The notes below the pieces were generated by a model, which made no database searches, was not told where the DNA came from, and saw nothing but the letters and a program-made list of their open reading frames with translations. From Acinetobacter baumannii (GTDB lineage Bacteria; Pseudomonadota; Gammaproteobacteria; Pseudomonadales; Moraxellaceae), in the NCBI RefSeq assembly GCF_009759685.1, contig NZ_CP046654.1:3844001-3908000 (forward strand): a stretch of 64,000 bases of DNA. The letters are read 5' to 3'. Numbering within the stretch: position 1 is the stretch's first letter; each line of letters opens with the position of its first letter. Positions 52,933 to 63,079 of this stretch are shown one piece after another. The translations under genes were made by a program, and so were the position numbers.

Positions 52933-54176
52933 GAATGATCTCCACGGAAGCCTCGGTCAGGGCTTACCCAACGAGCACGTTTTTTGGTGTTAAAAATAGT
53001 CTTAGGTACTGCAACAACACTGGTAAATAACGTCAGTAACCAGAAAAATAATGGATACCAAATTACCCAAAAATAATTTCTAAAAAGCCGACCACGATCA
53101 TAACGATGGTCTATCCATAAACTTACTAGAAATTGGACAAGACATGTTCCACCTAATATCACGCCATACCACTGCGGCATGAGTGAATTAATTTGAAATT
53201 GTTGCGGTAAATCCACAAACAATCCCACAAAAAATAGAATAAAAATCATAATCATCACATATGACCAAATAATGCTAACTAAAGCTTCGAGCATTACCGG
53301 CCACATACGGCGCAAGCGCAGTTTGAACATTTTCGGAATATATTCTAATAATACCTCTACCCCACCTTGTGCCCAGCGTAAACGCTGTTTCCAAAGGCCT
53401 TTAAAGGTTTCTGGCATATAGATATAACAAAGGGCTTGAGGAATATATTGAATATCCCAATGGTCCATTTGGAGCTTCCAAGAGATATCAATATCTTCCG
53501 TAATTTTGTCATCAGACCAAAAGCCCACGCGAACCAAAGCGGTCTTTCTAAATGCTGCAATTACGCCTGATACTGTAAAAATACGGCCATATGTTCTTTG
53601 TGCGCGCTTAATCAAGCCAATAATTGAAGAGAACTCGCCAACTTGTAATTTACCTAGAATACTTGAGCGATTTAAAATTCTAGGATTCCCAGTTACAGCA
53701 CCAATTCTTGGAAAATTTAAAAAAGGCTGCATAAGCCAAAGTACTGCATGAGGATGTAATAAAGCATCTCCGTCAATACAAACTAGATATTCGTATTTAC
53801 TTACTAACACTCCCGATCTTAAAGCCACTGCCTTACCTTGGTTTTCTGCCAGGTGCACAACTCTTAATCGGGCATCTTGAGCTGCCAGTTCATCAAGAAT
53901 TTCGGCAGTGCTGTCACTACTTCCGTCATTTACGGCAATGACTTCAAAATTCGGATATTTTGTTTGTAATGCATAACGAATCGTTTGTCGGACCTGAGCT
54001 TCTTCATTAAAGCAAGGAATAATAATACTGCACCCTTCACTTGATGGCTCAGGCAGTTGCTGCTCATGATATTCCCTTTTAAAGAAAAACCAGAGACCTC
54101 CTACCATCCATGTCCAAGCCATCAACAACGGATATAAAAAGGCAAAAGCAAATAAAATATCGAGTAATACTTTCAT
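52929..54176 (-). CDS. pgaC: PNAG synthase PgaC, family-2 glycosyltransferase
   Basis: PgaC polymerises UDP-GlcNAc into the biofilm polysaccharide PNAG at the inner membrane. The 415-residue protein has an N-terminal helix, the nucleotide-binding VIAVNDGSSDSTAEIL near residue 80, the DxD site in CIDGDALLHP near 133, the acceptor-base EDIDISWKLQ near 223 and the QxxRW motif in KQRLRWAQGG near 260, then three or more C-terminal helices. The start overlaps the last base of pgaB's stop. Confidence 0.96.
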   Translation of the reverse strand: MKVLLDILFAFAFLYPLLMAWTWMVGGLWFFFKREYHEQQLPEPSSEGCSIIIPCFNEEAQVRQTIRYALQTKYPNFEVIAVNDGSSDSTAEILDELAAQDARLRVVHLAENQGKAVALRSGVLVSKYEYLVCIDGDALLHPHAVLWLMQPFLNFPRIGAVTGNPRILNRSSILGKLQVGEFSSIIGLIKRAQRTYGRIFTVSGVIAAFRKTALVRVGFWSDDKITEDIDISWKLQMDHWDIQYIPQALCYIYMPETFKGLWKQRLRWAQGGVEVLLEYIPKMFKLRLRRMWPVMLEALVSIIWSYVMIMIFILFFVGLFVDLPQQFQINSLMPQWYGVILGGTCLVQFLVSLWIDHRYDRGRLFRNYFWVIWYPLFFWLLTLFTSVVAVPKTIFNTKKRARWVSPDRGFRGDHS

Positions 54177-56005
54177 TACTTTTTCCCCTCAGTCGCGAGA
54201 CCTGCAAAGGGCTGATACATGACCGAACTCGAATTTAAACTAATCGGGTTATATAAATATTCATGAACATTTTTTGAGTTTTCATTGGTATAGCCATCAA
54301 CACCAAATTTCTGAATACCTATACGCTGAATATTGAAAAGACCTTGTTTTACTTCTTGCCAGGCATTTTGCTGATTATTTTCGGGTAATGATAAAGTCAG
54401 CATAATGCGCTGTTTATATTTCGCATCAAGCGTATTTAAAAGTGCTAATACGTGATTAAACTGTTTTTGCTTACCCACTATATTGAAATTAAGATTTACT
54501 AAATCATGTTGGGATAACAGCGTTTTTAAAAGTGTTGGTAAATTTTCGATATGCTCAAAATCAGGTGTAAGCAATAAACTAAACTGAGCCTGATTACTCA
54601 TGTTTAAATAAGGCTTCACAGCCTTTTGAGTAAGCTGGCTCACATATGTAAGCTGTTTTAATTGGTCAGCACAGGCATTTTCTTTTATTGTTGTGCTTTT
54701 CATAGCACAATTTAAAGTGGTTCCAGCATTAAGTTGAATACCACTTAAATTACTATTGAAACGTGCGATATCCTTCGCTAAGTCTGCCACCAAAAACGGT
54801 TCATTTTTTTGAGGATATACAGGCAACTCTAAAATAACCGACTGTCCGGCACGAGTCTGTGCCTGCCATAAAGTTCGGTTCAAAATATCTTGCTGGACGC
54901 TTAGTTGAGTTGTTGGGAAATAAGCAATGTCATACTGCCCATCGCCATCTTGATCATCTAAAGGTTTCAATATCAATGTGTTATTTTTTAAGCTATAAAG
55001 CTTGGATAACAATAATCCTAGTTTCTCATCTGACTGAGTATTAGTTGAAGCAGTTAATTGTTTTAAGTCCATACTCACAAAGTGGCGAGGTTGCTTAAAT
55101 AAATCTAATTCTTCAAAGTTGAGAATATTGATCATACCCTCTGTTAACTGCTCAGCTGTAGGATTATTAGTGACTAAACTACGTTTAAAAGTCGAGTCAC
55201 TCACCCTATTCATTCCATCACGTCCTAAACTGAAAGAAAAAATAAAGCCGGCTTCTTGAGACAATTTTTCTAATTGCTCATTCACAGCACCATAAGGCCA
55301 AATAATTGCTTTAGGTTCAACACCCACTTCTTTCTTTAAAACGGCGTATGATTTTTTTAAGTCCTGCAAAATACGTTGTTGATATTCCACATCCGTTTCA
55401 TAACGCTTTTGGGATTTTAAATACGTGTAAGAAGTCGCAGCAGGCTGTTCATTCCCTTGAGGATTAGCCAATACTCCATGATGCAAATCATCACTATGAC
55501 TTGCAAACTCGGCTAAGCCCGAAGCTTGCATTTCTCGCACTTGCTTCCACTTGACTAGATTTCCTTGCCCATAAGCTTCATAACCAGCTTGTGTATTCCC
55601 ATTTAGCCAACTGGTCGGAAGTGCAAATACTGCCGGAATCTGATATTGCTTAAGTAATGGAAATACACGGCTATAACTACTTAAAGCGCCATCATCGAAA
55701 GTTAACAAAATAGAATTATGAGGTAATTCCTTACCTTGTTTACGCGCCTCTTCAATATCTTTTAAGCGAATGGGCTTCCAGTCAGATTGACTTAACCAGT
55801 CAAAGAACTGTGCTAAATTTTTCGTTTGGATTGCATAAATATCCCGATCCCCTTCTTTTAAGACATCATCCCTGACATCATGAAAAGTTAAAGAAACCGT
55901 ATGATTTTTTGGTAAATCTTTTTCTATCTGGGCATATGCAAATTGCAGAGGCAACAATGTTGAGACCAAGGTACAGCCCAACATTTTCGACAATAAATTA
56001 TTCAT
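54176..56005 (-). CDS. pgaB: PNAG N-deacetylase PgaB
   Basis: PgaB removes some acetyl groups from PNAG and helps export it. The 609-residue protein has a signal peptide (LVSTLLPLQFAYA), a carbohydrate-esterase-4 domain with SLTFHDVRDD near residue 40, LLTFDDGALSSY near 100 and the metal His pair in ASHSDDLHHG near 168, and a C-terminal glycosidase-like barrel ending with FGVDGYTNE. The signal peptide lacks an evident lipobox, whereas E. coli PgaB is a lipoprotein. It overlaps pgaA's end by 1 bp. Confidence 0.94.
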   Translation of the reverse strand: MNNLLSKMLGCTLVSTLLPLQFAYAQIEKDLPKNHTVSLTFHDVRDDVLKEGDRDIYAIQTKNLAQFFDWLSQSDWKPIRLKDIEEARKQGKELPHNSILLTFDDGALSSYSRVFPLLKQYQIPAVFALPTSWLNGNTQAGYEAYGQGNLVKWKQVREMQASGLAEFASHSDDLHHGVLANPQGNEQPAATSYTYLKSQKRYETDVEYQQRILQDLKKSYAVLKKEVGVEPKAIIWPYGAVNEQLEKLSQEAGFIFSFSLGRDGMNRVSDSTFKRSLVTNNPTAEQLTEGMINILNFEELDLFKQPRHFVSMDLKQLTASTNTQSDEKLGLLLSKLYSLKNNTLILKPLDDQDGDGQYDIAYFPTTQLSVQQDILNRTLWQAQTRAGQSVILELPVYPQKNEPFLVADLAKDIARFNSNLSGIQLNAGTTLNCAMKSTTIKENACADQLKQLTYVSQLTQKAVKPYLNMSNQAQFSLLLTPDFEHIENLPTLLKTLLSQHDLVNLNFNIVGKQKQFNHVLALLNTLDAKYKQRIMLTLSLPENNQQNAWQEVKQGLFNIQRIGIQKFGVDGYTNENSKNVHEYLYNPISLNSSSVMYQPFAGLATEGKK

Positions 56006-58443
56006 TAAAAACGCCCTTCAAATCCAAAAATACCGTAGGTATGTTGTTCATCATGTCCATCGTAAGGATGGTATTGCCAACCAATTCCATAATTGAGCTG
56101 CCATGTCCGTGATAGCTGCCATTGATGTTGATATTGCAAAGAGTAAGTAGGTTTAGCAGAGTAATCGGCCTGTTTATAAAGGCCTACACCCGCTTCAAAA
56201 TGCTGCTTAAATGAACGCTCATATTCACGCCAAGTCACCCAGTCATGACTTAAGTTCAACTCAGCGCTGTAATGTGAACTTGGACTAAAATAAGCTGTTT
56301 GATCTTGGCTGTTAGTACCGTAGAAACCTCGAACAGTGCCATACGTAATATGATGAGGTGCGTCGAATAGCCTTTCACGCCAAAATGTTGAAAATTCTTG
56401 TTGTTTGTTACCATCACTAATATCAGTTAAACCGTAACTCGCGCCAATCTGGCGAGATTCATCTTTTTGCCATGTAACAGCAGCTCGGTAAGATTGACCA
56501 TCTTCCCCTGCATCAAGGGCTTGTAAAGGAATGTCAGCCTGACTGTTATATTGCAATTGATACTGCCAATGGTCATTTAGCCATTGGGACCAATCAAGAC
56601 GGACTCCTGCTTGCCCACCATCCGTACTTTGCGACACAATTGCCGCCAACGCCTTACGGTTCGCCTGCCATTCTGCTCCGATCCCATAACGCTGGTCATG
56701 CACATCGCCAAAACGGTACTCCCCATAACGATCTTGATGCCAAGCGAATAAACGATAATTATTCTTAATCCAAGGGCTATTAAGACGCGTTTCCATTTCA
56801 CGGTCTTTTAAACCATTCTGCCCACTTACAGTATCGCGACCGTCAGCCTTACTTTGGCCCCAAGTGGTTGAGTGTGAAATTGTGGCTCTATTACGATCTT
56901 CTAATTCTTTTCGACTTTTAATAACCCCACTATCATCAGGGTAATATTGCACTAAGTTTTGAGTCGTTTTTCGCCATGTCGGAATATCACCTAAAGCTTG
57001 AGCATTTTGCATTTCATTAATGCGGGTGTCTTTAGCAATCGGATCTATACCATTTAACCGGGAAATTGTTTTTTTTGCCTCTAGCGGTTTTTCTCTCCAA
57101 CGTTCTACACGCGCAAGATTATTAATCAGGCTCTCATTCGCAGGCGTCTGCTCTACTTTTTTTTGAAAATGCTTTTCAGCTTGATCCAGATGATTAGCGT
57201 AGGCTAAATGCATTCCTTGTAAAGCAATATAATCATCACGATCAGGATGGCTGGTTTTATCTACACCCTTAGCCTGACTATATTTATAAGTCGGAATAAG
57301 CCGATCAACTTCAGCGAGAAGTTGTTCAGCTTCCTTATATTTTTCTTGTTCAATATAAGAATAATACAGTCCCGTATAAACGGTCATATCCGGATAATTC
57401 TTTTCACTTAAAAGCGTTTTATAAGCAAACTCGGCCTTTTTCGGTTTTTGCTCCGCCAAATAACTATCCGCAATTGCATGACGTACATATGCCGGTAATT
57501 TTTCGAGTGGAATATTCAACTGGGTAAAATTCTCTATAACCGCTTTTGAACGCCCTCTAAAATCTAATCCATATAAATAATCGTAATAAAACCGTAAGTA
57601 ATTAGGATCGGAAGGATTCATTTGCTGATGCATTTTTTGTCCTTGCTCCAGCACTTTATCTAATTCAGCAAAGCTTTCGGCATCGGCTAGTCCTTCACGA
57701 TTTAAATATTTATATCGAGCAATTGCATTGTTGATATGTTGAGAAAACTCACTAACTTGTAAAGTCTGCAACATTTGCGCTGTTTGTTCAGTTTTTTCGC
57801 TCGCTTGCAGCAATTGCTGCGCCTTTTTATATGAGCCAATAGCAATTAGATCGTAAACATATTCTTGTAAAACGGATGAAGATTTTGGTTGTTGTTGATA
57901 AGCATGCTCAACTGTAGCTAAAGCATCTACGGGTAAATTTATTAAACGATAAGCATATGCAACCCGTACCAACTGATCAGCAGTTAAACCTTTAATATCG
58001 ATCTTCGACAACTGATCTTTAGCATTCGCTACATCTTGAGCTTCAGCATACAAAACCGATAATAAAATACGCCCATCAACTGACTTTTGAATATTGAACT
58101 TATTTGACCAGTCAATTGCAGTTTTAAAATGCTTAAAATCACGGAAATTTTGAATTAAAGGTAACTTTGCATATTCTGGAAAGTCTACATAATTAATATT
58201 TACCAAAAACCGTGAAAAATTCGTAAGATCCCTTTTTTCACTTGACATAATAAACAGATAATCAGCAAGCAGCTTTTGATCATGCGGGTATTTATTTAGC
58301 AATTGATCTAGTTGAGATACAGCTTGTTGAGTTTGTCCTGCTCTATAATTTTGAATAGCTTGCTCACGCAATACATCAACCTGAGCAGCGTATAAATGAA
58401 TTGGCAAGAGATAGACCAATGAAAAAACACATTTCTTTAGCAT
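56005..58443 (-). CDS. pgaA: PNAG outer-membrane export porin PgaA
   Basis: PgaA lets PNAG cross the outer membrane. The 812-residue protein has a signal peptide (FSLVYLLPIHLYA), about ten TPR-type helical repeats up to residue 500 (for example EHAYQQQPKSSSVLQEY, LAYANHLDQAEKHFQ), and a beta barrel of about 300 residues ending GIFGFEGRF, with the terminal aromatic residue typical of outer-membrane barrels. It is first in the pgaABCD operon, the four genes being linked by 1-4 bp overlaps. The leader carries a CRP-like palindrome and a hairpin, with no good ribosome site. Confidence 0.94.
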   Translation of the reverse strand: MLKKCVFSLVYLLPIHLYAAQVDVLREQAIQNYRAGQTQQAVSQLDQLLNKYPHDQKLLADYLFIMSSEKRDLTNFSRFLVNINYVDFPEYAKLPLIQNFRDFKHFKTAIDWSNKFNIQKSVDGRILLSVLYAEAQDVANAKDQLSKIDIKGLTADQLVRVAYAYRLINLPVDALATVEHAYQQQPKSSSVLQEYVYDLIAIGSYKKAQQLLQASEKTEQTAQMLQTLQVSEFSQHINNAIARYKYLNREGLADAESFAELDKVLEQGQKMHQQMNPSDPNYLRFYYDYLYGLDFRGRSKAVIENFTQLNIPLEKLPAYVRHAIADSYLAEQKPKKAEFAYKTLLSEKNYPDMTVYTGLYYSYIEQEKYKEAEQLLAEVDRLIPTYKYSQAKGVDKTSHPDRDDYIALQGMHLAYANHLDQAEKHFQKKVEQTPANESLINNLARVERWREKPLEAKKTISRLNGIDPIAKDTRINEMQNAQALGDIPTWRKTTQNLVQYYPDDSGVIKSRKELEDRNRATISHSTTWGQSKADGRDTVSGQNGLKDREMETRLNSPWIKNNYRLFAWHQDRYGEYRFGDVHDQRYGIGAEWQANRKALAAIVSQSTDGGQAGVRLDWSQWLNDHWQYQLQYNSQADIPLQALDAGEDGQSYRAAVTWQKDESRQIGASYGLTDISDGNKQQEFSTFWRERLFDAPHHITYGTVRGFYGTNSQDQTAYFSPSSHYSAELNLSHDWVTWREYERSFKQHFEAGVGLYKQADYSAKPTYSLQYQHQWQLSRTWQLNYGIGWQYHPYDGHDEQHTYGIFGFEGRF

Positions 58444-58459
58444 TTTGAGAATCGAATAG

Positions 58460-58477
58460 TCCCATATCGAGATGGGA
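58460..58477 (-). promoter_or_regulatory. Hairpin in the pgaA leader
   Basis: TCCCAT / ATGGGA perfect arms with a 6-base loop, 17 bases before the pgaA ATG. On the message it would lie close to the 5' end if the -10 box at 58479-58484 is used. Confidence 0.4.
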
Positions 58478-58478
58478 A

Positions 58479-58508
58479 AGTATAGTTAAAAATGTGACAT
58501 ACATCACA
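58479..58508 (-). promoter_or_regulatory. pgaA promoter candidate with overlapping CRP-like site
   Basis: On the minus strand, TATACT (58484-58479) matches the -10 box at 5 of 6 positions, with TTGTGA 19 bp upstream as a weak -35. The perfect palindrome TGTGA-N6-TCACA (58493-58508) equals the CRP core and overlaps that -35. Confidence 0.5.
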
Positions 58509-58828
58509 ATAATCAAATAACTAGCAACTTTAATCACAAATGATAAATATGGAGAAAAAAAGTATTTGTTTTTTTAAAAGCCACCTAAAAACAAACATTT
58601 ATAAAAATATAGATTATTCTTTTATATACATTTCTTTTCAAAATTATTCTTTTTGAATATATTTAATTTGCACAAAACACACTTAACATTAACCAATCAA
58701 AAACATTTTTATATAAATGGTTTTATATTTAAAACTTTTATTTTTAATTTGTTTTATATTTAAAACCATTCAATTTAATCATATTAATAAAGTTTAAATT
58801 GAATGGTTAAAATAAATAATTGACTTAA
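58509..58828. other. AT-rich gap between pgaA and ppsR with repeats
   Basis: The gap between the two minus-strand genes pgaA and ppsR. It contains GTTTTATATTTAAAAC twice (58720-58735 and 58751-58766), an inverted repeat with arms AACCATTCAATTTAA / TTAAATTGAATGGTT (58764-58778 and 58794-58808, perfect 15-bp arms), and otherwise very AT-rich sequence. The last stem follows ppsR and may end its message, although a clear U-run is missing. No coding frame is evident. Confidence 0.6.
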
Positions 58829-59665
58829 TTAACCAATACGACGTTTTAAACCTGTCATTTGTAAAATACGAGTAGAAATTTCTTCAATCGACATTTCGGT
58901 AACATTTAAGTATTTAATTCCCTCAGAAATATAAATACCTTCAATAGCCCGCAACTCCATCTGACACTGGCTAAAACTTGCATATCGGCTATTCGCTTTA
59001 CGTTCACTTCGAATGGCAACCAAGCGCTCGGCATCAATCATCAAACCAAATAATTTACTGCGGTGCTCTCTTAAAACTGCCGGTAAACGATTATCGTCTA
59101 AATCTTCTTCGGTTAAAGGATAGTTAGCAACACGGATACCAAATTGCAAAGATAGATAAATAGAAGTCGGTGTTTTACCGGAACGAGACACCCCAATTAA
59201 AATTAAATCGGCTTTGTCATAATGGCGGGTACGTGCTCCATCATCATTATCAAGCGCAAAATGAACAGCATCAATCCGGGCCTTGTAATACTCCGAATCG
59301 GTCACAGCATGAGTCTGTCCGACTAAAGTTGTAGGCGGGGTTCCAAGCTCCTGTTCCAGCTTACTAATTAACCCTTCAAACACATCCAGATTAACCGCTT
59401 TAGCCGTATTAATAATTTCTCGCACATGCGGATCGACCAAAGTATCAAATACTAATGGCAGGCAACCATCTCTGGTCTGACACTTGTTAATCTCGACCAC
59501 CACTGCCATTGCGGCCTCTTCAGTGGTGATATAAGGCATGATGTGAATATCAAAATCTACGTTAGGAAATTGAGCTAATAACGAATGTCCAAGGGTCTCG
59601 GCAGTAATCGCAGTTCCATCAGAAATAAAAAAAACACTCCGCTTAAATTGTTTACTTTCTGACAT
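58829..59665 (-). CDS. ppsR: Pyruvate,water dikinase regulatory protein PpsR
   Basis: PpsR is a bifunctional ADP-dependent kinase and Pi-dependent pyrophosphorylase that switches PEP synthetase off and on by phosphorylating an active-site threonine. The 278-residue protein shows SVFFISDGTAITAETLGHSL near the N-terminus and the P-loop LIGVSRSGKTPTSIYL near 154-169. It faces the ppsA gene it controls, sharing a 155-bp divergent promoter region, a conserved pairing. Confidence 0.94.
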   Translation of the reverse strand: MSESKQFKRSVFFISDGTAITAETLGHSLLAQFPNVDFDIHIMPYITTEEAAMAVVVEINKCQTRDGCLPLVFDTLVDPHVREIINTAKAVNLDVFEGLISKLEQELGTPPTTLVGQTHAVTDSEYYKARIDAVHFALDNDDGARTRHYDKADLILIGVSRSGKTPTSIYLSLQFGIRVANYPLTEEDLDDNRLPAVLREHRSKLFGLMIDAERLVAIRSERKANSRYASFSQCQMELRAIEGIYISEGIKYLNVTEMSIEEISTRILQMTGLKRRIG

Positions 59666-59735
59666 TAAAATTCTCCTTAAACATTTGTCTTAGTGCTATA
59701 TAATCTTTATAGTAAACTGATCTTACATGACTGTC

Positions 59736-59759
59736 GCTTAGTAAAATTCTCAACTAAGC
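59736..59759 (+). promoter_or_regulatory. Inverted repeat in the ppsA leader
   Basis: GCTTAGT-N10-ACTAAGC, perfect 7-bp arms, followed by a T-rich tract (59762-59772). It is about 60 bp before the ppsA start and could be an operator or an attenuator-like stem. Confidence 0.35.
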
Positions 59760-59820
59760 ACTTTATTTTTTAATTTCATGCCAAGATAGACATTAATACT
59801 GCAAAAGTGGAGTGAAAACT

Positions 59821-62199
59821 TTGGAAGCGCGCGTAATCGGTCTAGAAAAATTAGGGAAACACGATGTCGAACTCGTAGGTGGGAAAAACTCATCTTTGGG
59901 TGAAATGATCAGCCATTTATCAAATGCTGGTGTATCGGTACCTGGTGGTTTTGCAACAACTGCTGATGCCTATCGTGAGTTCTTAGACCAAAGCGGTCTT
60001 AACGCTCGAATTCAAGCAGAACTTGCAGAGCTTAACGTTGACGATGTAAATGCCTTAGCAGAAACTGGTGCTAAAATTCGTCAATGGATTGTAGAGACTC
60101 CACTTACACCTGGCTTAGAACAAGAAATTCGTGAAGCATTTGCTGCACTTTCAAATGGTAACCCAGATATTGCTGTTGCTGTTCGTTCGTCTGCTACTGC
60201 AGAAGACTTACCGGATGCATCTTTCGCCGGTCAGCAAGAAACTTTCTTGAATATTCGCGGTATTGATAACGTATTAATTGCTGTAAAAGAAGTATTTGCA
60301 TCATTATTTAATGACCGTGCTATTGCATATCGCGTTCACCAAGGTTTTGAACACAGTCTAGTTGCGCTTTCTGCTGGTGTTCAACGTATGGTTCGCTCTG
60401 AAACTGGCGCTGCAGGCGTAATGTTTACCCTTGATACTGAGTCTGGCTTCCGTGATGTTGTATTTATTACTGCATCTTACGGTTTAGGTGAAATGGTTGT
60501 ACAAGGTGCCGTTAACCCGGATGAATTCTATCTTTCTAAACCATTATTAAATGCAGGTAAACACGCGGTATTACGCCGTAACCTTGGTTCTAAGCACCAG
60601 AAAATGATTTATGGTGAAGAAGGTTCAGCGGGTAAATCTGTTGTAGTTGTAGACGTTGAAAAACAAGAACGTCAACAATTCGCGTTAAATGATCACGAGT
60701 TACAAGAGTTAGCGAAACAAGCGCTTATTATCGAAAAGCACTATGGCGCTCCAATGGATATCGAGTGGGCAAAAGATGGTGACGATGGTCAAATCTATAT
60801 TGTTCAAGCTCGTCCTGAAACTGTAAAAAGCCGTCAAAATGTCGGCACAATGGAACGCTACCTACTCAAGCAAAAAGGTACTGTACTTTGTGAAGGCCGT
60901 TCAATCGGCCAACGTATTGGTTCTGGTAAAGTCCGTATTGTTAACTCAATTAAAGAAATGGACAAAGTACAAGACGGTGACGTACTTGTATCAGACATGA
61001 CTGACCCAGATTGGGAACCAGTAATGAAACGTGCTGCTGCCATCATTACTAACCGTGGTGGCCGTACTTGTCACGCTGCAATTATTGCCCGTGAACTTGG
61101 CGTACCAGCAATCGTAGGTTGTGGTAACGCAACTGAAGTATTGACTGATGGTCAAGAAGTTACTGTTTCTTGTGCTGAAGGCGACACTGGTTTCATCTAC
61201 GAAGGCGCGTTAGATTTTGAAGTTCAACGTAACTCTATCGAATCTATGCCTAAACTTTCATTCAAAATCATGATGAACGTAGGTAACCCTGACCGTGCCT
61301 TTGACTTTGCTCAAATTCCAAACGAAGGTATTGGACTTGCTCGTCTAGAGTTCATTATTAACCGTATGATCGGTGTTCACCCTAAAGCTCTTCTGAACAT
61401 TGAAAGCTTGCCTCGCGAAACTCGTGCTGCGGTAATGACCCGTACAGCTGGTTATGCATCACCTGTAGAATTCTATGTTGAAAAACTAGTTGAAGGTATT
61501 GCTACACTTGCAGCAGCATTTGCTGATAAACCAGTTATTGTTCGTATGTCTGACTTTAAGTCAAATGAATATGCGAATCTTATTGGCGGTAAGTTATACG
61601 AGCCAGAAGAAGAAAACCCAATGCTTGGCTTCCGTGGCGCAAGCCGTTATGTTTCGGACAATTTCCGTGACTGTTTCGAACTTGAATGCCGCGCACTTAA
61701 AAAAGTTCGTGATGAAATGGGTTTAACTAACATCCAAATCATGATCCCATTCGTACGTACAGTGTCTGAAGCGAAACGCGTTATTGAGTTATTAGCTCAA
61801 AATGGCTTGAAGCGTGGTGAGAATGGCTTAAAAGTCATCATGATGTGTGAATTACCAACTAATGCATTGTTAGCTGAACAATTCCTTGAACACTTCGATG
61901 GCTTCTCTATCGGTTCTAACGACTTAACTCAGTTAACACTTGGTCTTGACCGTGACTCTGGTATTGTTTCTCACTTGTTCGATGAACGTGATGCTGCTGT
62001 AAAAGCTCTCCTTTCAATGGCAATTCATGCTTGTCGTAAAGCTGGTAAATATGTCGGTATCTGTGGTCAAGGACCATCAGACCACCCTGACCTTGCAAAA
62101 TGGTTAATGGAGCAAGGCATTGAATCAGTATCTCTTAACCCTGACTCGGTTTTAGATACATGGTTCTTCCTTGCTGAAGAAAAAATCAAGCAAATCTAA
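59821..62199 (+). CDS. ppsA: Phosphoenolpyruvate synthase PpsA
   Basis: PpsA converts pyruvate and ATP to PEP, AMP and phosphate for gluconeogenesis. The protein has the ATP-grasp N-terminus ([33 protein letters not shown]), the phosphohistidine motif [18 protein letters not shown] near residue 420 and the C-terminal barrel with [10 protein letters not shown] and [14 protein letters not shown] prefer TTG 59821 (792 residues, the E. coli length): GGAG (59809-59812) is 8 bases from it, while GTG 59812 would have no usable site. GTG 59812 gives 795 residues. A strong terminator follows. Confidence 0.96.
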   Translation: MEARVIGLEKLGKHDVELVGGKNSSLGEMISHLSNAGVSVPGGFATTADAYREFLDQSGLNARIQAELAELNVDDVNALAETGAKIRQWIVETPLTPGLEQEIREAFAALSNGNPDIAVAVRSSATAEDLPDASFAGQQETFLNIRGIDNVLIAVKEVFASLFNDRAIAYRVHQGFEHSLVALSAGVQRMVRSETGAAGVMFTLDTESGFRDVVFITASYGLGEMVVQGAVNPDEFYLSKPLLNAGKHAVLRRNLGSKHQKMIYGEEGSAGKSVVVVDVEKQERQQFALNDHELQELAKQALIIEKHYGAPMDIEWAKDGDDGQIYIVQARPETVKSRQNVGTMERYLLKQKGTVLCEGRSIGQRIGSGKVRIVNSIKEMDKVQDGDVLVSDMTDPDWEPVMKRAAAIITNRGGRTCHAAIIARELGVPAIVGCGNATEVLTDGQEVTVSCAEGDTGFIYEGALDFEVQRNSIESMPKLSFKIMMNVGNPDRAFDFAQIPNEGIGLARLEFIINRMIGVHPKALLNIESLPRETRAAVMTRTAGYASPVEFYVEKLVEGIATLAAAFADKPVIVRMSDFKSNEYANLIGGKLYEPEEENPMLGFRGASRYVSDNFRDCFELECRALKKVRDEMGLTNIQIMIPFVRTVSEAKRVIELLAQNGLKRGENGLKVIMMCELPTNALLAEQFLEHFDGFSIGSNDLTQLTLGLDRDSGIVSHLFDERDAAVKALLSMAIHACRKAGKYVGICGQGPSDHPDLAKWLMEQGIESVSLNPDSVLDTWFFLAEEKIKQI

Positions 62200-62207
62200 T
62201 TTGTTAT

Positions 62208-62236
62208 AAAAAAAGACCCATCCGTGGGTCTTTTTT
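62208..62236 (+). terminator. Terminator of ppsA
   Basis: AAAAAAAGACCCA / TGGGTCTTTTTT with a 4-base loop, 8 bp after the stop codon. Confidence 0.9.
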
Positions 62237-62263
62237 CATCTTTAGAATAGAGAATTTTTACTT

Positions 62264-63019
62264 ATGCAAATTTACTTGGCACGTAATAATCAACAAGCTG
62301 GGCCTTATACCTTAGAACAACTAAATCAAATGTTGGCAAGCCAACAAGTTTTGCTTACTGATTTAGCTTGGCATGAAGGCATGACAGAATGGAAAGCTTT
62401 AGGAGAATTAACCCAAGGTAAACTTGTATATCAACCTACTGGTTATTCTGCTTTTTCAGCAAATACAAATACGCCTTATAATAAGACCATTCAGCACATT
62501 CGTGTAGAAACTAAAACACACGAGCTTGCTTCAATTTCGTCTCGTGCTCTTGCAAAAATTATTGACTTATTACTTTGGCTACCTATTGCAGCTATTCCGT
62601 CTTTTTTCTTTAATGAAGCTCAATATAAACAACTTTTTGAGTTACAAAAACAGATGCAATCTGCAGAAGTTGCATCAACTAAAGCAGCTGAACTCCAACA
62701 GCAGCTTTTTACCCTTATTCCTATAGAAGCTTGGCATACAATGCTACTTTATGTCGTCATAATGCTCGCTATTCAAGCATTTTTGTTGACCAAGTTTGGG
62801 CAAAGTATTGGTAAAAAAATTGTCGGAATTAGAATTGTCGATGCCGAAAACAATGGTAAAGTTAATTTAACGCGTATCTTCCTTCTAAGAAGTGTCGTTT
62901 TCATTATATTAAACTTACTATTTATGCCTATTAGTACAATTATTGACTATGCTTTTGCATTAGGACAAAAGCGACAAGCTCTACATGACAAAATTGCAAG
63001 AACAAAAGTGATCAAATGA
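62264..63019 (+). CDS. RDD-family membrane protein with GYF_2 N-terminal domain
   Basis: A 251-residue protein. Residues 1-55 (MQIYLARNNQQAGPYTLEQL...TDLAWHEGMTEWKAL) form a GYF_2/DUF4339 domain, which in other proteins binds short peptides. After a linker, residues about 88-245 form the RDD domain: RALAKIIDLLLWLPIAAIP contains the RDD-type Arg-Asp signature, followed by further helices (MLLYVVIMLAIQAFLLTKFG, GKKIVGIRIVDAENNGK) and ALHDKIARTKVI at the end. The role is unknown. It ends in a terminator. Confidence 0.88.
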   Translation: MQIYLARNNQQAGPYTLEQLNQMLASQQVLLTDLAWHEGMTEWKALGELTQGKLVYQPTGYSAFSANTNTPYNKTIQHIRVETKTHELASISSRALAKIIDLLLWLPIAAIPSFFFNEAQYKQLFELQKQMQSAEVASTKAAELQQQLFTLIPIEAWHTMLLYVVIMLAIQAFLLTKFGQSIGKKIVGIRIVDAENNGKVNLTRIFLLRSVVFIILNLLFMPISTIIDYAFALGQKRQALHDKIARTKVIK

Positions 63020-63047
63020 TAGTAAATGACTCATTCATTTAATGTCT

Positions 63048-63079
63048 AAAAAAAAGGAGGCACCTCGCCTCCTTTTTTT
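63048..63079 (+). terminator. Terminator of the RDD gene
   Basis: AAAGGAGGC / GCCTCCTTT perfect stem extended by A/T pairs with a 5-base loop and a T7 run, 28 bp after the stop codon. Confidence 0.9.

Noticed and set aside
58764..58808. 15-bp inverted repeats as a transposon remnant
   Set aside because: A spacer of 15 bases, no coding remnant and no target duplication; more simply a stem after ppsR.
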